Numbered from the stretch's first letter, positions 22,723 through 31,205 are shown. The stretch is 31,371 nucleotides of DNA from CAZGSN01 sp964371655 (GCA_964371655.1 CAYJOD010000075.1:1-31371); one strand, 5' to 3'. Program-made: numbers and translations. The notes: generated by a model not told the origin, from the sequence alone.

Positions 22723-23573
22723 GCTTCACGTCGCTGATGATCGAATCGCACGAGCGCGTGCGCCATATCGTCTTGAACCGGCCCGAGCGTCTCAACGCGA
22801 TCAACTATGACATGCCCCGCGATCTCGAACGCGCCGTCACGGAGGCAAACCGCGACGATACTGTGCACGTGATCGTACTGCGCGGCGCCGGGCGCTCGTT
22901 TTGCGCCGGCTACGATCTCGACTGGGGCACTCAACTGGAGCATGACGGCGACGCGCTCGGCGCCTGGGACCCAGTGCGCGACTTTGTCGGCATGTCGGAG
23001 AACGTGCGTTGCTTCATGAGCCTGTGGCACAGCCGCAAGCCGGTGATTGCACAGGTGCACGGATGGTGTGTCGGTGGCGGTACCGATATGGCCCTGTGCT
23101 CCGATCTGATCGTCGCCGCCGATGACGCGCGTATCGGCTACCCGCCGGCACGTGTGTGGGGTTCGCCCACGTCGTCGCTCTGGGCCTATCGTCTGGGGAT
23201 GGAACAGGCCAAGCGCTTGCTGCTGACCGGCGACGCCGTCGATGCGCCCACCGCCGAGCGTATCGGCCTGATCTACCGCTGCGTCGCCGCCGCCGACCTC
23301 GACGCCGAGGTCGCGGCGCTGGCTGGTCGTATGGCGCAACTGCCGATCAATCAGCTGGTGATGATGAAGCTTCTGGTGAACCAAGCCTACGAGAACATGG
23401 GTCTGCGCACGACTCAGATCATCGGGACACTCTTCGATGGCATCGCGCGCCATACGCCGGAGGGCGTGGCGTGGCGGGAGTTGGCGATGTCACAGGGTGT
23501 CAAGGCGGCCCTGGCCGAGCGCGACGGGCCGTTCGGGGATTATGGATCACGCCCCGCTAAGGAGACGAAGTAA
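22719..23573 (+). CDS. Crotonase-superfamily (enoyl-CoA hydratase-like) protein
   Basis: 284 residues, a typical hexameric crotonase subunit acting on acyl-CoA thioesters. The CoA-binding start LNRPERLNAIN and the two oxyanion-hole segments (SFCAGYDL and GWCVGGGTDM) are intact. The two catalytic glutamates of classical enoyl-CoA hydratase are not: the first, in GGGCE, is Asp123 here (GGGTD), and the second, 20 residues on, is Pro143 (IGYPPARVWG). An ordinary hydratase reaction is therefore doubtful; isomerase, hydrolase, lyase or dechlorinase-type chemistry is possible. ATG 22719 overlaps the small membrane frame. The in-frame extension to 22044 crosses repeats and is not protein-like. Confidence 0.88.
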   Translation: MSFTSLMIESHERVRHIVLNRPERLNAINYDMPRDLERAVTEANRDDTVHVIVLRGAGRSFCAGYDLDWGTQLEHDGDALGAWDPVRDFVGMSENVRCFMSLWHSRKPVIAQVHGWCVGGGTDMALCSDLIVAADDARIGYPPARVWGSPTSSLWAYRLGMEQAKRLLLTGDAVDAPTAERIGLIYRCVAAADLDAEVAALAGRMAQLPINQLVMMKLLVNQAYENMGLRTTQIIGTLFDGIARHTPEGVAWRELAMSQGVKAALAERDGPFGDYGSRPAKETK

Positions 23574-23657
23574 CTCGCCGGGGTCGGGCGCTCTCCGGCG
23601 GCTGAGAAGCTGTGAAGGAATCTCCACGCGCGGCTAGCTCGCATTTCTAACCAACAC

Positions 23658-23813
23658 TTCACCGCAGAGACGCAGAGGCGCGGAGAAGAACGTATCTTGA
23701 GAACAACTCCATATCCGCCGAAGTACCAGGGCGCACGAAAGTGATTCGGCCAAAGTCGTGATTTCTTCCAATCATCCAAGGCTTTCTCTGCGTCTCAGCG
23801 ACTCTGCGGTGAG
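23658..23813. repeat. Inverted-repeat cassette C, full-length match to cassette B
   Basis: The arms are TTCACCGCAGAGACGCAGAG and CTCTGCGTCTCAGCGACTC then TGCGGTGA. The core blocks ATCCGCCGAA, GCACGAAA, GTGATTTCTTCCAA and TCCAAGGCTTTCTCTGCG are shared with cassette B (6365) in order and spacing. The following 250 bases up to the RNase gene hold no clear gene. Confidence 0.85.
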
Positions 23814-24071
23814 AAATCCAGGCTGGCTCTTCACAACCTCTGAGTTGCGTGTCAGCGCGCCAATCCGTATTAGAGCAAGCAGGCCGTTGAGAAACTCGAC
23901 TGACAACAGACCCCGACAACTGAGCACAGAGGATGAGCGCGCCGTCGCCGTGCTTTTCCTGTCTGCGGTGATCGGTGTTTTGTCCTCTCGTCTGTTTTTC
24001 GTCAGGCCGCACACGCCTGCCCTCAGTCGGGGTTGAGGAGTGGATCGTTCGGGAAGGGTGAATCGAATCAA

Positions 24072-26315
24072 ATGCCGAAAATCATGATCATCAACGTCAC
24101 GCACGCCGAAGAGAGCCGTGTCGGTATCGTCACCGACGGCGTGCTGACCTCGTTCGAGATTGAGTCGTTCAGTCGCGAGCATCTCAAGGGCAACCTCTAC
24201 AAGGGCGTGGTGCACCGAATTCATCAAGCGCTGGAAGCCGCGTTCGTCGATATCGGCGCCGAGCGCGACGCGTTCCTGCCGTTGGACGAGATCTGTTTCC
24301 GGAACCTGCCGAGCCCGCCGCCGGCGCGCGAGAAGGACAACAATGGTGGCGAGCGCCGGCGCCCGCGCATCGGCGAGGTGATCAAGCAGGGCCAGGAAGT
24401 GCTGGTGCAGATCGTCAAAGACCCGTTCGGCAACAAGCCGCCGACCTTGAGCACGTTCTTCTCGCTGGCCGGGCGTTACCTGGTGCTGCTGCCCGGTTCC
24501 GACGAGTCGGGGATTTCAAGACGCATCGAGGGCGCCGAGCGTGATCGTTTGCGCGAGCTCATCGGCAAGCTCGAAGCGCCCCCGGGGTTCGGACTGATCG
24601 TGAGGACCGTTGCCGGCTTCGATCCCGGAGAGCGCGAGCTGCAACGCGACCTCACCTATCTACTGCGCCTGTGGGAGAGCATCCAACAGGCCGCCGCCAG
24701 CAAGCGTGGCCCGGCCCTGATCTATCGGGAGCATGACCTGGTCCTGCGCAACATCCGCGACTACTTCACCCCGGATATCGACGAGGTCTGGATCGATAAC
24801 GATGAGGTCTTCCAACGTGCGCGCGATTTCTTCCGCGACGTCATGCCCGAAAGGGAGGATGTGCTGCGCCTTTACGAGGGCGACAAGCCGATCTTCTCCC
24901 ATTTCAACGTCGAGGGGCAGATCGACTCGATCTACAAGCGTCGCGTGTCACTCAAGTCCGGCGGCAGCATCGTTATCGACGGCACCGAGGCCTTGACCGC
25001 GGTCGATGTGAACTCGGGCCGTTCCATCCGCAGCGCGACCCAAGAAGAGACCGCTTTCAAGACCAACATCGAGGCTGCCCACGAGATCGCCCGCCAACTG
25101 AGGCTGCGCGATCTTGGCGGTCTGATCGTGCTCGACTTCATCGACATGCGTGCCCCGCAGCATATCCAGGAGGTGGAGCGCACCCTGCGCGCGGCCATGC
25201 ACGAGGACAAGGCGCGTCACGAGATCGGTCGCATCTCCCAGTTCGGGCTGGTTGAGATCTCGCGCCAAAGGCTGCGCCCGGCCGCGGCTGCCACGTCGTA
25301 CGTCGCCTGCCAGCGTTGCGACGGATACGGATTGGTTCGGACCACGGAGTCGGCCAGCCTGGTGGCCTTGCGCAAGATTCACCTGCGCGTCGCTCAGGGC
25401 GATGTTGGCGGTGTGCGTGTCTCTCTACCCGCGGAAGTCGGCCTCTATTTGCTGAATCAGAAACGCGAGGATCTGGCGGAGCTGGAGCGCCGCTACGCCG
25501 TTCGCTTGCAGGTGATCCTCAACGACAAGCTCATGCCGCACCAGTCGGAGTTTGAAGTGCGCCCACGTGTCGAGGCCGAGGCCGAACAGCCGCAGATGCG
25601 GCTCGGCGGCGTGACGCCGTCGGAGCCGGCAGAAGTCGCTGCCGCGACCGGGCCTGAACCCGAGAGCGACGCGGCCATTCCGGGTGCTCCCGCTGCGGCG
25701 CCCGCCAACGGCGCCGGTACCGGCAAGCGCAAGCGCCGCCGCGGGCGTCGGCGTGGACGCGGCAAAGCCGCAGCCGCGGCGATCGGCGAGGCTCTGGCAT
25801 CGCTTGGTGCGCAGTCGGCGATAGCGACAGTGGCACCGGCACAGGTCGATGCTCCGGCGCAAGCCGAAGCTTCGCCCGTGTCGCGGTCCGATTCATACCA
25901 GGTGATCGAACCTCCGCGTGCGGGTGCAAGTGCTCAGATCGAGTCGCATGCGTCTGCCGCTGGCGGCATGGAAGCTGCCAGTGTCTCTACGGCTGAGCCC
26001 GTCGGCCAAGGCGAGGGCGCGAAGAGGTCGAGACGGCGTGGTGGGCGGGGCTCCGGGGCGCGGCGTCCGGCAGCGCAGCCAAAGGCGGCGACACCACCGC
26101 CGGCGCGCAAGACAGCGAAGACCGGTAGGCCGGAGAAACCGGAACGCAAGCCCGCCGCCAAGGCCGAAGGCGCGAAGTCGGCAGCCAAGACGGAAGGTGC
26201 GAAGCCCGCGAGCCGCAGGTCACCCAAGTCGGGGGCGCCGAAGCCACGTCCGACGCGCCCGCGCTCGAAGAAGGCGACGACGAACAAGCCGAGTGGCGAA
26301 GCCGCGGACGTTTAG
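24072..26315 (+). CDS. rng: Ribonuclease E/G
   Basis: 747 residues. It is an endoribonuclease for rRNA and mRNA processing. An S1 domain (about 36-135), interrupted by a charged loop, is followed by the 5'-sensor and DNase I-like core, with catalytic Asp312 in TAVDVNSGRS and Asp355 in LIVLDFIDM. EETAFKTNIEAAHEIARQLR is the family's most conserved helix. The Zn-link CQRCDGYG lies at 413-420. After residue 515 comes about 230 residues of disordered Ala/Pro/Lys/Arg-rich tail with KRKRRRGRRRGRG, resembling an RNA- or partner-binding scaffold. The core is RNase G-like and the tail RNase E-like in position only. ATG 24072 starts right at the PKIMIINV motif. Confidence 0.92.
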   Translation: MPKIMIINVTHAEESRVGIVTDGVLTSFEIESFSREHLKGNLYKGVVHRIHQALEAAFVDIGAERDAFLPLDEICFRNLPSPPPAREKDNNGGERRRPRIGEVIKQGQEVLVQIVKDPFGNKPPTLSTFFSLAGRYLVLLPGSDESGISRRIEGAERDRLRELIGKLEAPPGFGLIVRTVAGFDPGERELQRDLTYLLRLWESIQQAAASKRGPALIYREHDLVLRNIRDYFTPDIDEVWIDNDEVFQRARDFFRDVMPEREDVLRLYEGDKPIFSHFNVEGQIDSIYKRRVSLKSGGSIVIDGTEALTAVDVNSGRSIRSATQEETAFKTNIEAAHEIARQLRLRDLGGLIVLDFIDMRAPQHIQEVERTLRAAMHEDKARHEIGRISQFGLVEISRQRLRPAAAATSYVACQRCDGYGLVRTTESASLVALRKIHLRVAQGDVGGVRVSLPAEVGLYLLNQKREDLAELERRYAVRLQVILNDKLMPHQSEFEVRPRVEAEAEQPQMRLGGVTPSEPAEVAAATGPEPESDAAIPGAPAAAPANGAGTGKRKRRRGRRRGRGKAAAAAIGEALASLGAQSAIATVAPAQVDAPAQAEASPVSRSDSYQVIEPPRAGASAQIESHASAAGGMEAASVSTAEPVGQGEGAKRSRRRGGRGSGARRPAAQPKAATPPPARKTAKTGRPEKPERKPAAKAEGAKSAAKTEGAKPASRRSPKSGAPKPRPTRPRSKKATTNKPSGEAADV

Positions 26316-26370
26316 AGCTGCGACAAGATCGGAGGGCCCGAGCAAGGCGCCAGCCCTCAAGGATCAGGCC

Positions 26371-26432
26371 GTGGTGGGACAGGCCTCCGTGCCTGCCCGG
26401 CTGCGCAGGCAGGGACGCCTGCGCCACCAGAC
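26371..26432. repeat. Inverted pair of GGGACAGGC-type words
   Basis: GTGGGACAGGCCTCCGTGCC and, after a short spacer, GCAGGCAGGGACGCCTGC then GCCACC are imperfect reverse complements. Similar in design to the doublets at 16390 and 20304. Translated frames over it (ASLPAQ-like) are spurious. Confidence 0.6.
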
Positions 26433-26472
26433 CAGCAAGCTCTTCACGGTCTCTTAGCCCGACCGGCTCTCC

Positions 26473-26519
26473 AAAATGAAACGAGCGCAGCGACTCAGTC
26501 GCTGCGCTCGTTTCGTTTG
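26473..26519. terminator. Strong bidirectional terminator
   Basis: AAACGAGCGCAGCGACT and AGTCGCTGCGCTCGTTT are perfect complements flanking one base (26479-26513). A/T pairs extend the stem on both sides, so AAAA precedes and GTTT follows. It lies between the convergent RNase gene and the secreted-protein gene and should stop both transcripts. Confidence 0.8.
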
Positions 26520-26539
26520 AGCTGCCCCTTGGCCTCGCT

Positions 26540-27208
26540 CTACTCGTGGCAGAGGAAGCCGCCGCCAGGTTTTTCCTGGCAAACGAAGGGTTCGAATACG
26601 CCCTCGTCTCCGATGCTGAAGCATAACTTGCCGCCCGTCGTGAAAAAGTCCGGTGGCAACTTGAGCGTCTCGATACTTTGAAAGTTGAACGAAACCGCGT
26701 ACGCGCCCGCCAGGGTTTGCACGACGACGTAGCCCTGGTCGGTGCTGGCTGCCCAGCTGCCAGCTCCGGTGCGGGTGAAGTGCAACTCTGGCATCGCCAC
26801 GATCGCCGCGCCGGTCGAGCTCACCAGGGCGAGAGAGGCGGGCTCCTGGTCGGGCTCGATACCGTTGCTGTCGTGCCCAAGGCGGAACGCCGCACGACCG
26901 GTGAGGTCCCTGGTGGCGCCCGGGTACTTCCAGAACAAATGCCGGAGGCGCGTGTTGATGACCTTCTGGGGTGGTGCTGGACAGGCCGAGTACGCAGACG
27001 GCGGTGTTGCGGTTGGACTGAGATCGCTGGCGACGGTTGGGGATGCATGGCGCGGCGCGCGAGCCGGGCGCTCCGCGCGTGGCGGGTGTAGCACCCGACT
27101 CGCGTGCGTCACCGCCGCGCCGGCTTCCGTGATGGCAGGCGATCCCAGCGCGAAAAACGCGACGGCGATAAGTATCCTGCCTATCTGTCGTCCAACGTGC
27201 GATTCCAT
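26540..27208 (-). CDS. Secreted protein of unknown function
   Basis: 222 residues. A signal peptide is visible (RILIAVAFFALGSPAITEAGA), followed by a Pro/Ala/Arg-rich stretch to about residue 75 and then a compact beta-rich domain: RAAFRLGHDSNGIEPDQEPA, GAAIVAMPELHFTRTG, YVVVQTLAGAYAVSF. Four Cys are spread over the mature part (near residue 76 and three in the last 30 residues), suggesting disulphides in the periplasm or outside. No catalytic motif is seen. The family is not recognised. Confidence 0.75.
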   Translation of the reverse strand: MESHVGRQIGRILIAVAFFALGSPAITEAGAAVTHASRVLHPPRAERPARAPRHASPTVASDLSPTATPPSAYSACPAPPQKVINTRLRHLFWKYPGATRDLTGRAAFRLGHDSNGIEPDQEPASLALVSSTGAAIVAMPELHFTRTGAGSWAASTDQGYVVVQTLAGAYAVSFNFQSIETLKLPPDFFTTGGKLCFSIGDEGVFEPFVCQEKPGGGFLCHE

Positions 27209-27282
27209 CTAATTCTCCAGCCTCCTGCCGGACAGCATCAGAGTAAGCAGTCAGACCTCCGAAGACAACCGGGAAATGGGGT

Positions 27283-27357
27283 GGCTCGGGGCTTGGAGCT
27301 TGGGGCTGGGGCTGGAAGATCGGGGTCCCAAGCCCCGAGCCCCAAGCCCCAAGTCAC
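27283..27357. repeat. Word-reiterated inverted repeat (GGGGCTTGGAGC type)
   Basis: Left: GGGGCTTGGAGCTTGGGGC then TGGGGCTGG. Right: CCCAAGCCCCGAGCCCC then AAGCCCCAAG. The arms are complementary reiterations around GAAGATCGGGGT. It lies between the tails of two genes, just after the aminotransferase stop. Confidence 0.75.
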
Positions 27358-27367
27358 CAGTTCCAGC

Positions 27368-28666
27368 TCAACTCGCGACGTAGGTCTCGATCGAGTCGCG
27401 CAGCGTCCGCAGGATCCAGGCGCGCTTGCTATCGTCGGACTCCAGCAGGGTGATGCGGAAGCCATGGTGCTCGCTCTGGAAGCCGGTTAGCGGTACGACG
27501 ACGATGCCAGTGGCGCCCATGAGGTAGTACACGAAGCGTTTGTCGGGGGCGACGCCTTGGACCATCTGCTCGATTCGTTCGCGCACGACGCGATTGTCGA
27601 TCGGCAGGGTTTGGCGATTGTTGAGGACGCCGTCCTTGAACATCACCGTGAAATAGAAGGCACCGCCTGGTTTGTTGGCGACGACGCTATCGCAGCCGGC
27701 GAAGGTGGCCGTGGCCTCGTCCGCGCGCCCATTAAAGAGGGTTTCACGCCGCCGCAGGTGGCCGAGATAGCGCGGGTCGCCCATGACGCGCGGAATCGAC
27801 ATCTGCGGCAAGGTGGTGCTCGACACCTCAAGGCGCTTGGCGGCGAGCAGGCTGCTGCAGTAGCGCGAGAAGTTCTCGTCCTTGCTGCGGTTGAGGATTT
27901 CGATCCAACCGCAGCGCGAACCCGGCCACGGGTACTCCTTGCTGATTCCGCGCATGGCGATGGCCGGCACGTCGCCGACCCATTCGCTGGCGTGCATGCG
28001 GCTGCCGTCGTAGACGATGTGGGCGTAGATCTCGTCGGTGATGATGAAGCAGTCGTGCTGGCGCGCGATCTCGGCGATCTCTTCGAGCAGCGGGCGCTGA
28101 TACACGGCACCGGTCGGGTTGTCGGGCGAGAGCAGCAGAATGCCCGCGATCGAGTCGTTGTACTTCACCTTCATGCGGATGTCTTCGACGTCCGGCATCC
28201 AACCGTTGTACGGGTCGAGGTTGTAGGTGAGGTGCTTGTAGCCGCTGCTCGCCGACTCCGCGGAGCTGTGCGTGCTGTAGGCCGGTGACGGGCCGAGGAC
28301 GCGCGCCTCGCGCCGCAGCTGGCCGTAGACCTTGGAGACGGCGTCGCCGAGGCCGTTGAAGAAGAGGATGTCGTCTGCAGAGATGCGTGCGCCACTGGGA
28401 CGCTGACTGACCTTGGCGGCCAGGAACTCGCGCGTCGCCGCCACACCCTCGGTGTCGCAGTAGGCCCAGGACAGCGGCTCGTCGAGAAGCTCGTGCACGA
28501 TCTGACGAATCCAGGCGGGCGGCGCCTCACCCTTTTGCACCGGATCGCCGATGTTTTCCCACGTCATCTCGACCCCGAGATCGCGCAGTTGGCGACCGAC
28601 CGCCACGATCTCGCGGATCTCGTAAGTCAGATTGCCAGCCCCTTGGTGAACGATATCGCGTCGCAT
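27368..28666 (-). CDS. PLP-dependent aminotransferase, class I/II
   Basis: 432 residues, fold-type I. The PLP site is complete: Lys243 in MRGISKEYPWPGSRCGW forms the Schiff base, Asn183 in SPDNPTGAVY, Asp211 and Tyr214 in ITDEIYAHIVY, and Arg251 holds the cofactor phosphate. The substrate-carboxylate Arg lies near the C-terminus in HHGFRITLLE. N-terminal GDPVQKGEAPP and the YCDTEGVAATREFLA segment resemble AlaA/aspartate-type aminotransferases. The substrate pair is not certain; alanine or aspartate with 2-oxoglutarate is plausible. The gene is alone, with its promoter region in the 28.7 kb repeat zone. Confidence 0.9.
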   Translation of the reverse strand: MRRDIVHQGAGNLTYEIREIVAVGRQLRDLGVEMTWENIGDPVQKGEAPPAWIRQIVHELLDEPLSWAYCDTEGVAATREFLAAKVSQRPSGARISADDILFFNGLGDAVSKVYGQLRREARVLGPSPAYSTHSSAESASSGYKHLTYNLDPYNGWMPDVEDIRMKVKYNDSIAGILLLSPDNPTGAVYQRPLLEEIAEIARQHDCFIITDEIYAHIVYDGSRMHASEWVGDVPAIAMRGISKEYPWPGSRCGWIEILNRSKDENFSRYCSSLLAAKRLEVSSTTLPQMSIPRVMGDPRYLGHLRRRETLFNGRADEATATFAGCDSVVANKPGGAFYFTVMFKDGVLNNRQTLPIDNRVVRERIEQMVQGVAPDKRFVYYLMGATGIVVVPLTGFQSEHHGFRITLLESDDSKRAWILRTLRDSIETYVAS

Positions 28667-28745
28667 GGTCGCCGTACCTAGCGATTTTTGCGGTGGATGA
28701 AAAAGGCCGGCTTCGAATTGGTGACGAACGTGGATTCAACCCGGA

Positions 28746-28780
28746 GGAGACTCACCGCGGAGTATGCAGAGAGCGCAGAG
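28746..28780. repeat. Single arm of the GCAGAGACGCAGAG family
   Basis: ACTCACCGCGGAGTATGCAG then AGAGCGCAGAGGG resembles the left arm of cassettes A-C. No right arm follows; the next repeat is an arm of the other family. Confidence 0.55.
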
Positions 28781-28842
28781 GGCTCCTTAAGCTGTCCTGA
28801 ACTACTAACGTTCGACCTGTTGCAGCCACAGGAAGATCTTGA

Positions 28843-28974
28843 ACCGCGGATGGACGCGAATTCACGCGGATGAAGGACGTCCTCTACGCTGTGAAGACCA
28901 GCGCTTGCGATGGTGCGAGTGGGATAGAGAACGAAGGAACAGCAATCCGCGTTCATCGGCATTGATCCGTGGTT
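28843..28974. repeat. Inverted-repeat cassette, CGCGGATGGACGCG arms
   Basis: The left arm is GAACCGCGGATGGACGCG then AATTCACGCGGATGAAGG. The right arm is AATCCGCGTTCATCGGC then ATTGATCCGTGGTTC. Same family as 12274-12432. The rest of the 424-base gap shows no gene. Confidence 0.7.
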
Positions 28975-29090
28975 CTTCTTCCTTATGGCGGTAGACGCTG
29001 GGGACGTTGTTGACCAAGTTCACAAGCTCGGCGCGCTGTCGGCCTGTCGACATTGTCACCAACGTCCCCACGAGCCCGTAGCTAATACGC

Positions 29091-29606
29091 TCAAGAACGG
29101 AGCTTCTCATTCAGGACATCGACGAGGGTCTCCCTCTCATCTGGGTCGAGTCCGTCGGAGACCGCTGCCTCGAACTTGTTGATCCTCTCCTTCTTCTCGA
29201 GGAGGTTGGCGATGTCATAGGTCACTCTCTCCGCGTCTTCGAGCAACCCGCCGAGCTTGAACAAGTCGCCGGCATCACAGGCCCGGTTCTCGTAACCCGC
29301 CAAGGCGCCGGCCAGTCGCTTGTACTCTTCCAGCCAGTCGTTGAGGTTGCTCTCGCACAAGGCATAGCTTTCGGCGTCACCGACGATCCAGAGCCTCATC
29401 AGGGCGATATCTTCCGACGTGAGTCGCTGGTTCAGGGACAGCTTATTGATGACCTCCTTGACCAAGATCCTTGACGAGGTCTGGTCCTGTATCTGTTCCC
29501 TGACCGCCTCCCTGCTCTGGGACAATGCCGCGCCGACTCCCTGGAACGCATCGTCGGTCATGCTGTTGAGGGCTTCTTGCATTATTCTTGCGACCTTGAG
29601 ATCCAT
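29091..29606 (-). CDS. Alpha-helical protein of unknown function
   Basis: 171 residues with a clear start: ATG preceded by AAAAGGAG at good spacing. Composition is charged and almost wholly helical, from MDLKVARIMQEALNSMTDDA through SREAVREQIQDQ and LNDWLEEYKRLAGALAGYE to EKKERINKFEAAVSDGLDPD. No membrane segment, signal peptide or catalytic motif is visible. Base composition is less GC-rich than the neighbouring genes, with more A/T third positions, which may indicate recent acquisition. It lies alone between repeat arms and the homoserine dehydrogenase gene. The family is not recognised. Confidence 0.75.
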   Translation of the reverse strand: MDLKVARIMQEALNSMTDDAFQGVGAALSQSREAVREQIQDQTSSRILVKEVINKLSLNQRLTSEDIALMRLWIVGDAESYALCESNLNDWLEEYKRLAGALAGYENRACDAGDLFKLGGLLEDAERVTYDIANLLEKKERINKFEAAVSDGLDPDERETLVDVLNEKLRS

Positions 29607-29796
29607 CTTGAACTCCTTTTGTGAAGCCGGGAATCAGGCCAGGCTCGAACTTTCTGCAGTCTGAATTCTTCCAGGTAATAATCAAGCGCCAGATCCCTTG
29701 CCTACAAGCTTGATTAGCTGTTGGGAACCTGCGTCGAGGTTGCGAGAAATCTTTCATCTTTCCCATATCGTCGTCCACCACCGTGGAGCCGCGAAA

Positions 29797-29826
29797 TTTG
29801 CCTCCGTCGGGCCCTTCGCGTATGGT
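29797..29826 (+). promoter_or_regulatory. Possible promoter of hom
   Basis: TTTGCC and TATGGT are separated by 18 bases. The -10 matches that at 16716. The GTG start lies 43 bases after the -10. Confidence 0.35.
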
Positions 29827-29869
29827 CGCGGGCCTCAGCATCTGTGTTGAGGAATCGGAGGAAGCTGCA

Positions 29870-31186
29870 GTGGAACGCCAGGTCCGAGTTGGACTCATCG
29901 GTTGGGGCACCATCGGTACTGGTGTCATCAAATTGTTGCAGAGCAATCAGACGCAGATCCGCAGTCGTCTGGGCGCGGCGCTGACGCTGGCCGGGATTGC
30001 CGACATCGATTTGAAGCGCGATCGCGGCGTCAAGGTGGATCGCCGCCTGCTCACCAACGATGCGCTCAAGATGATCGACGATCCCAAGATCGATCTCATC
30101 GTCGAGCTCATGGGTGGCTACGACCTGGCGCGGCGCTTCGTTCTGCACGCCTTCGACAAGCGCAAGAGCGTGGTCACGGCCAACAAGGCGATGCTGGCGG
30201 TGCATGGTGCCGAGATCTTCGCGGCGGCGGAGAAAGCGGGGGTCGATATCGGCTTCGAAGCCAGTGTCGGCGGCGGTATCCCGATCATTCGCACGCTCAA
30301 GGAATCGCTTGCTGGCGATTGTAACCGCGCCGTCTACGGGATCGTCAACGGCACCTGTAATTACATTCTGAGCACGATGACCGCGCAGGGCGAGGATTTC
30401 GACGTCGTCTTGAAGGAGGCGCAGCGCCAAGGTCTGGCGGAAGCCGATCCGACGTTTGATATCGACGGCATCGACGCCGCACACAAGCTGACACTCCTGA
30501 TCCAGTTGGCGTTCGGCGCGCGCGCGCGTTGCGCCGACATCGCGGTCGAAGGGATCCGCCACGTCAGCAAGCTCGACATCGCCTTCGCCAAGGAGTTCGG
30601 CTACTCGATCAAGCTGCTGGCGATCGCCAAGCAAGACGATGGTTCGATCGAGGCGCGCGTGCACCCGACCATGGTGCCGCGCTCGCATCTGCTCGCCGAC
30701 GTCAACGGCGCCTACAACGCCATCGCGGTGCAGGGGGAGGCGCTCGGCGCCAGCATGTATTTCGGCCTCGGCGCCGGCATGATGCCGACCGCCACCGCTG
30801 TCGTCGCCGATCTCATCGAGGCCGCCCGCAATCTCCTCGACGATACCCGCGGCCGCGTCGCGCCCCTGGGGTATCCGATCGCCGCGCAACGCAAGGTGAA
30901 GTTCAAGCCCATCGACGACATCGAGTGCGAGTACTACTTGCGCTTCATGGTCGTCGATCGCCCCGGCGTCCTCGCCAATATCTCCGGCATCCTCGGCAAG
31001 AACGACATCTCGATAGCTTCCGTGATCCAGCGCGAGCGCGAACAAGGCTCCAGCGTCCCCATCGTCATCCGCACCCACCACGCCAAGGAGTGCAACCTGC
31101 GCCGCGCGCTGAAAGCCATCGACAAGCTCGCCGTGGTGCGCGCCAAGAGCACGGTCATCCGCATCGAAGACAGCCTCGGCAGCTAG
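29870..31186 (+). CDS. hom: Homoserine dehydrogenase
   Basis: 438 residues, the single-function type with a C-terminal ACT domain. It reduces aspartate semialdehyde to homoserine for threonine and methionine. The NAD(P)-binding start is VGLIGWGTIGTGVIKLL. LIVELMGGYDLARRFV, VTANKAMLAVHG, FEASVGGGIPIIRTL and NGTCNYIL follow. The catalytic segment EADPTFDIDGIDAAHKLTLL holds the catalytic Lys and acidic residues. The ACT domain covers about residues 350-425 (YYLRFMVVDRPGVLANISGI) and should give feedback control by threonine. GTG 29870 is chosen because GGAGGAAG precedes it and the earlier in-frame codons lack conservation. Confidence 0.96.
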   Translation: MERQVRVGLIGWGTIGTGVIKLLQSNQTQIRSRLGAALTLAGIADIDLKRDRGVKVDRRLLTNDALKMIDDPKIDLIVELMGGYDLARRFVLHAFDKRKSVVTANKAMLAVHGAEIFAAAEKAGVDIGFEASVGGGIPIIRTLKESLAGDCNRAVYGIVNGTCNYILSTMTAQGEDFDVVLKEAQRQGLAEADPTFDIDGIDAAHKLTLLIQLAFGARARCADIAVEGIRHVSKLDIAFAKEFGYSIKLLAIAKQDDGSIEARVHPTMVPRSHLLADVNGAYNAIAVQGEALGASMYFGLGAGMMPTATAVVADLIEAARNLLDDTRGRVAPLGYPIAAQRKVKFKPIDDIECEYYLRFMVVDRPGVLANISGILGKNDISIASVIQREREQGSSVPIVIRTHHAKECNLRRALKAIDKLAVVRAKSTVIRIEDSLGS

Positions 31187-31205
31187 TGCGAATTCGTCAC
31201 CGAAC

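Noticed and set aside
25987..26427. Minus-strand frame starting AQASLPAQ
   Set aside because: It translates the GGGACAGGC repeat and the antisense of the RNase tail.
26580..26600. GGTTCGAATAC resembling a tRNA T-loop
   Set aside because: No acceptor or anticodon stem can be formed around it, and it lies inside the secreted-protein gene.
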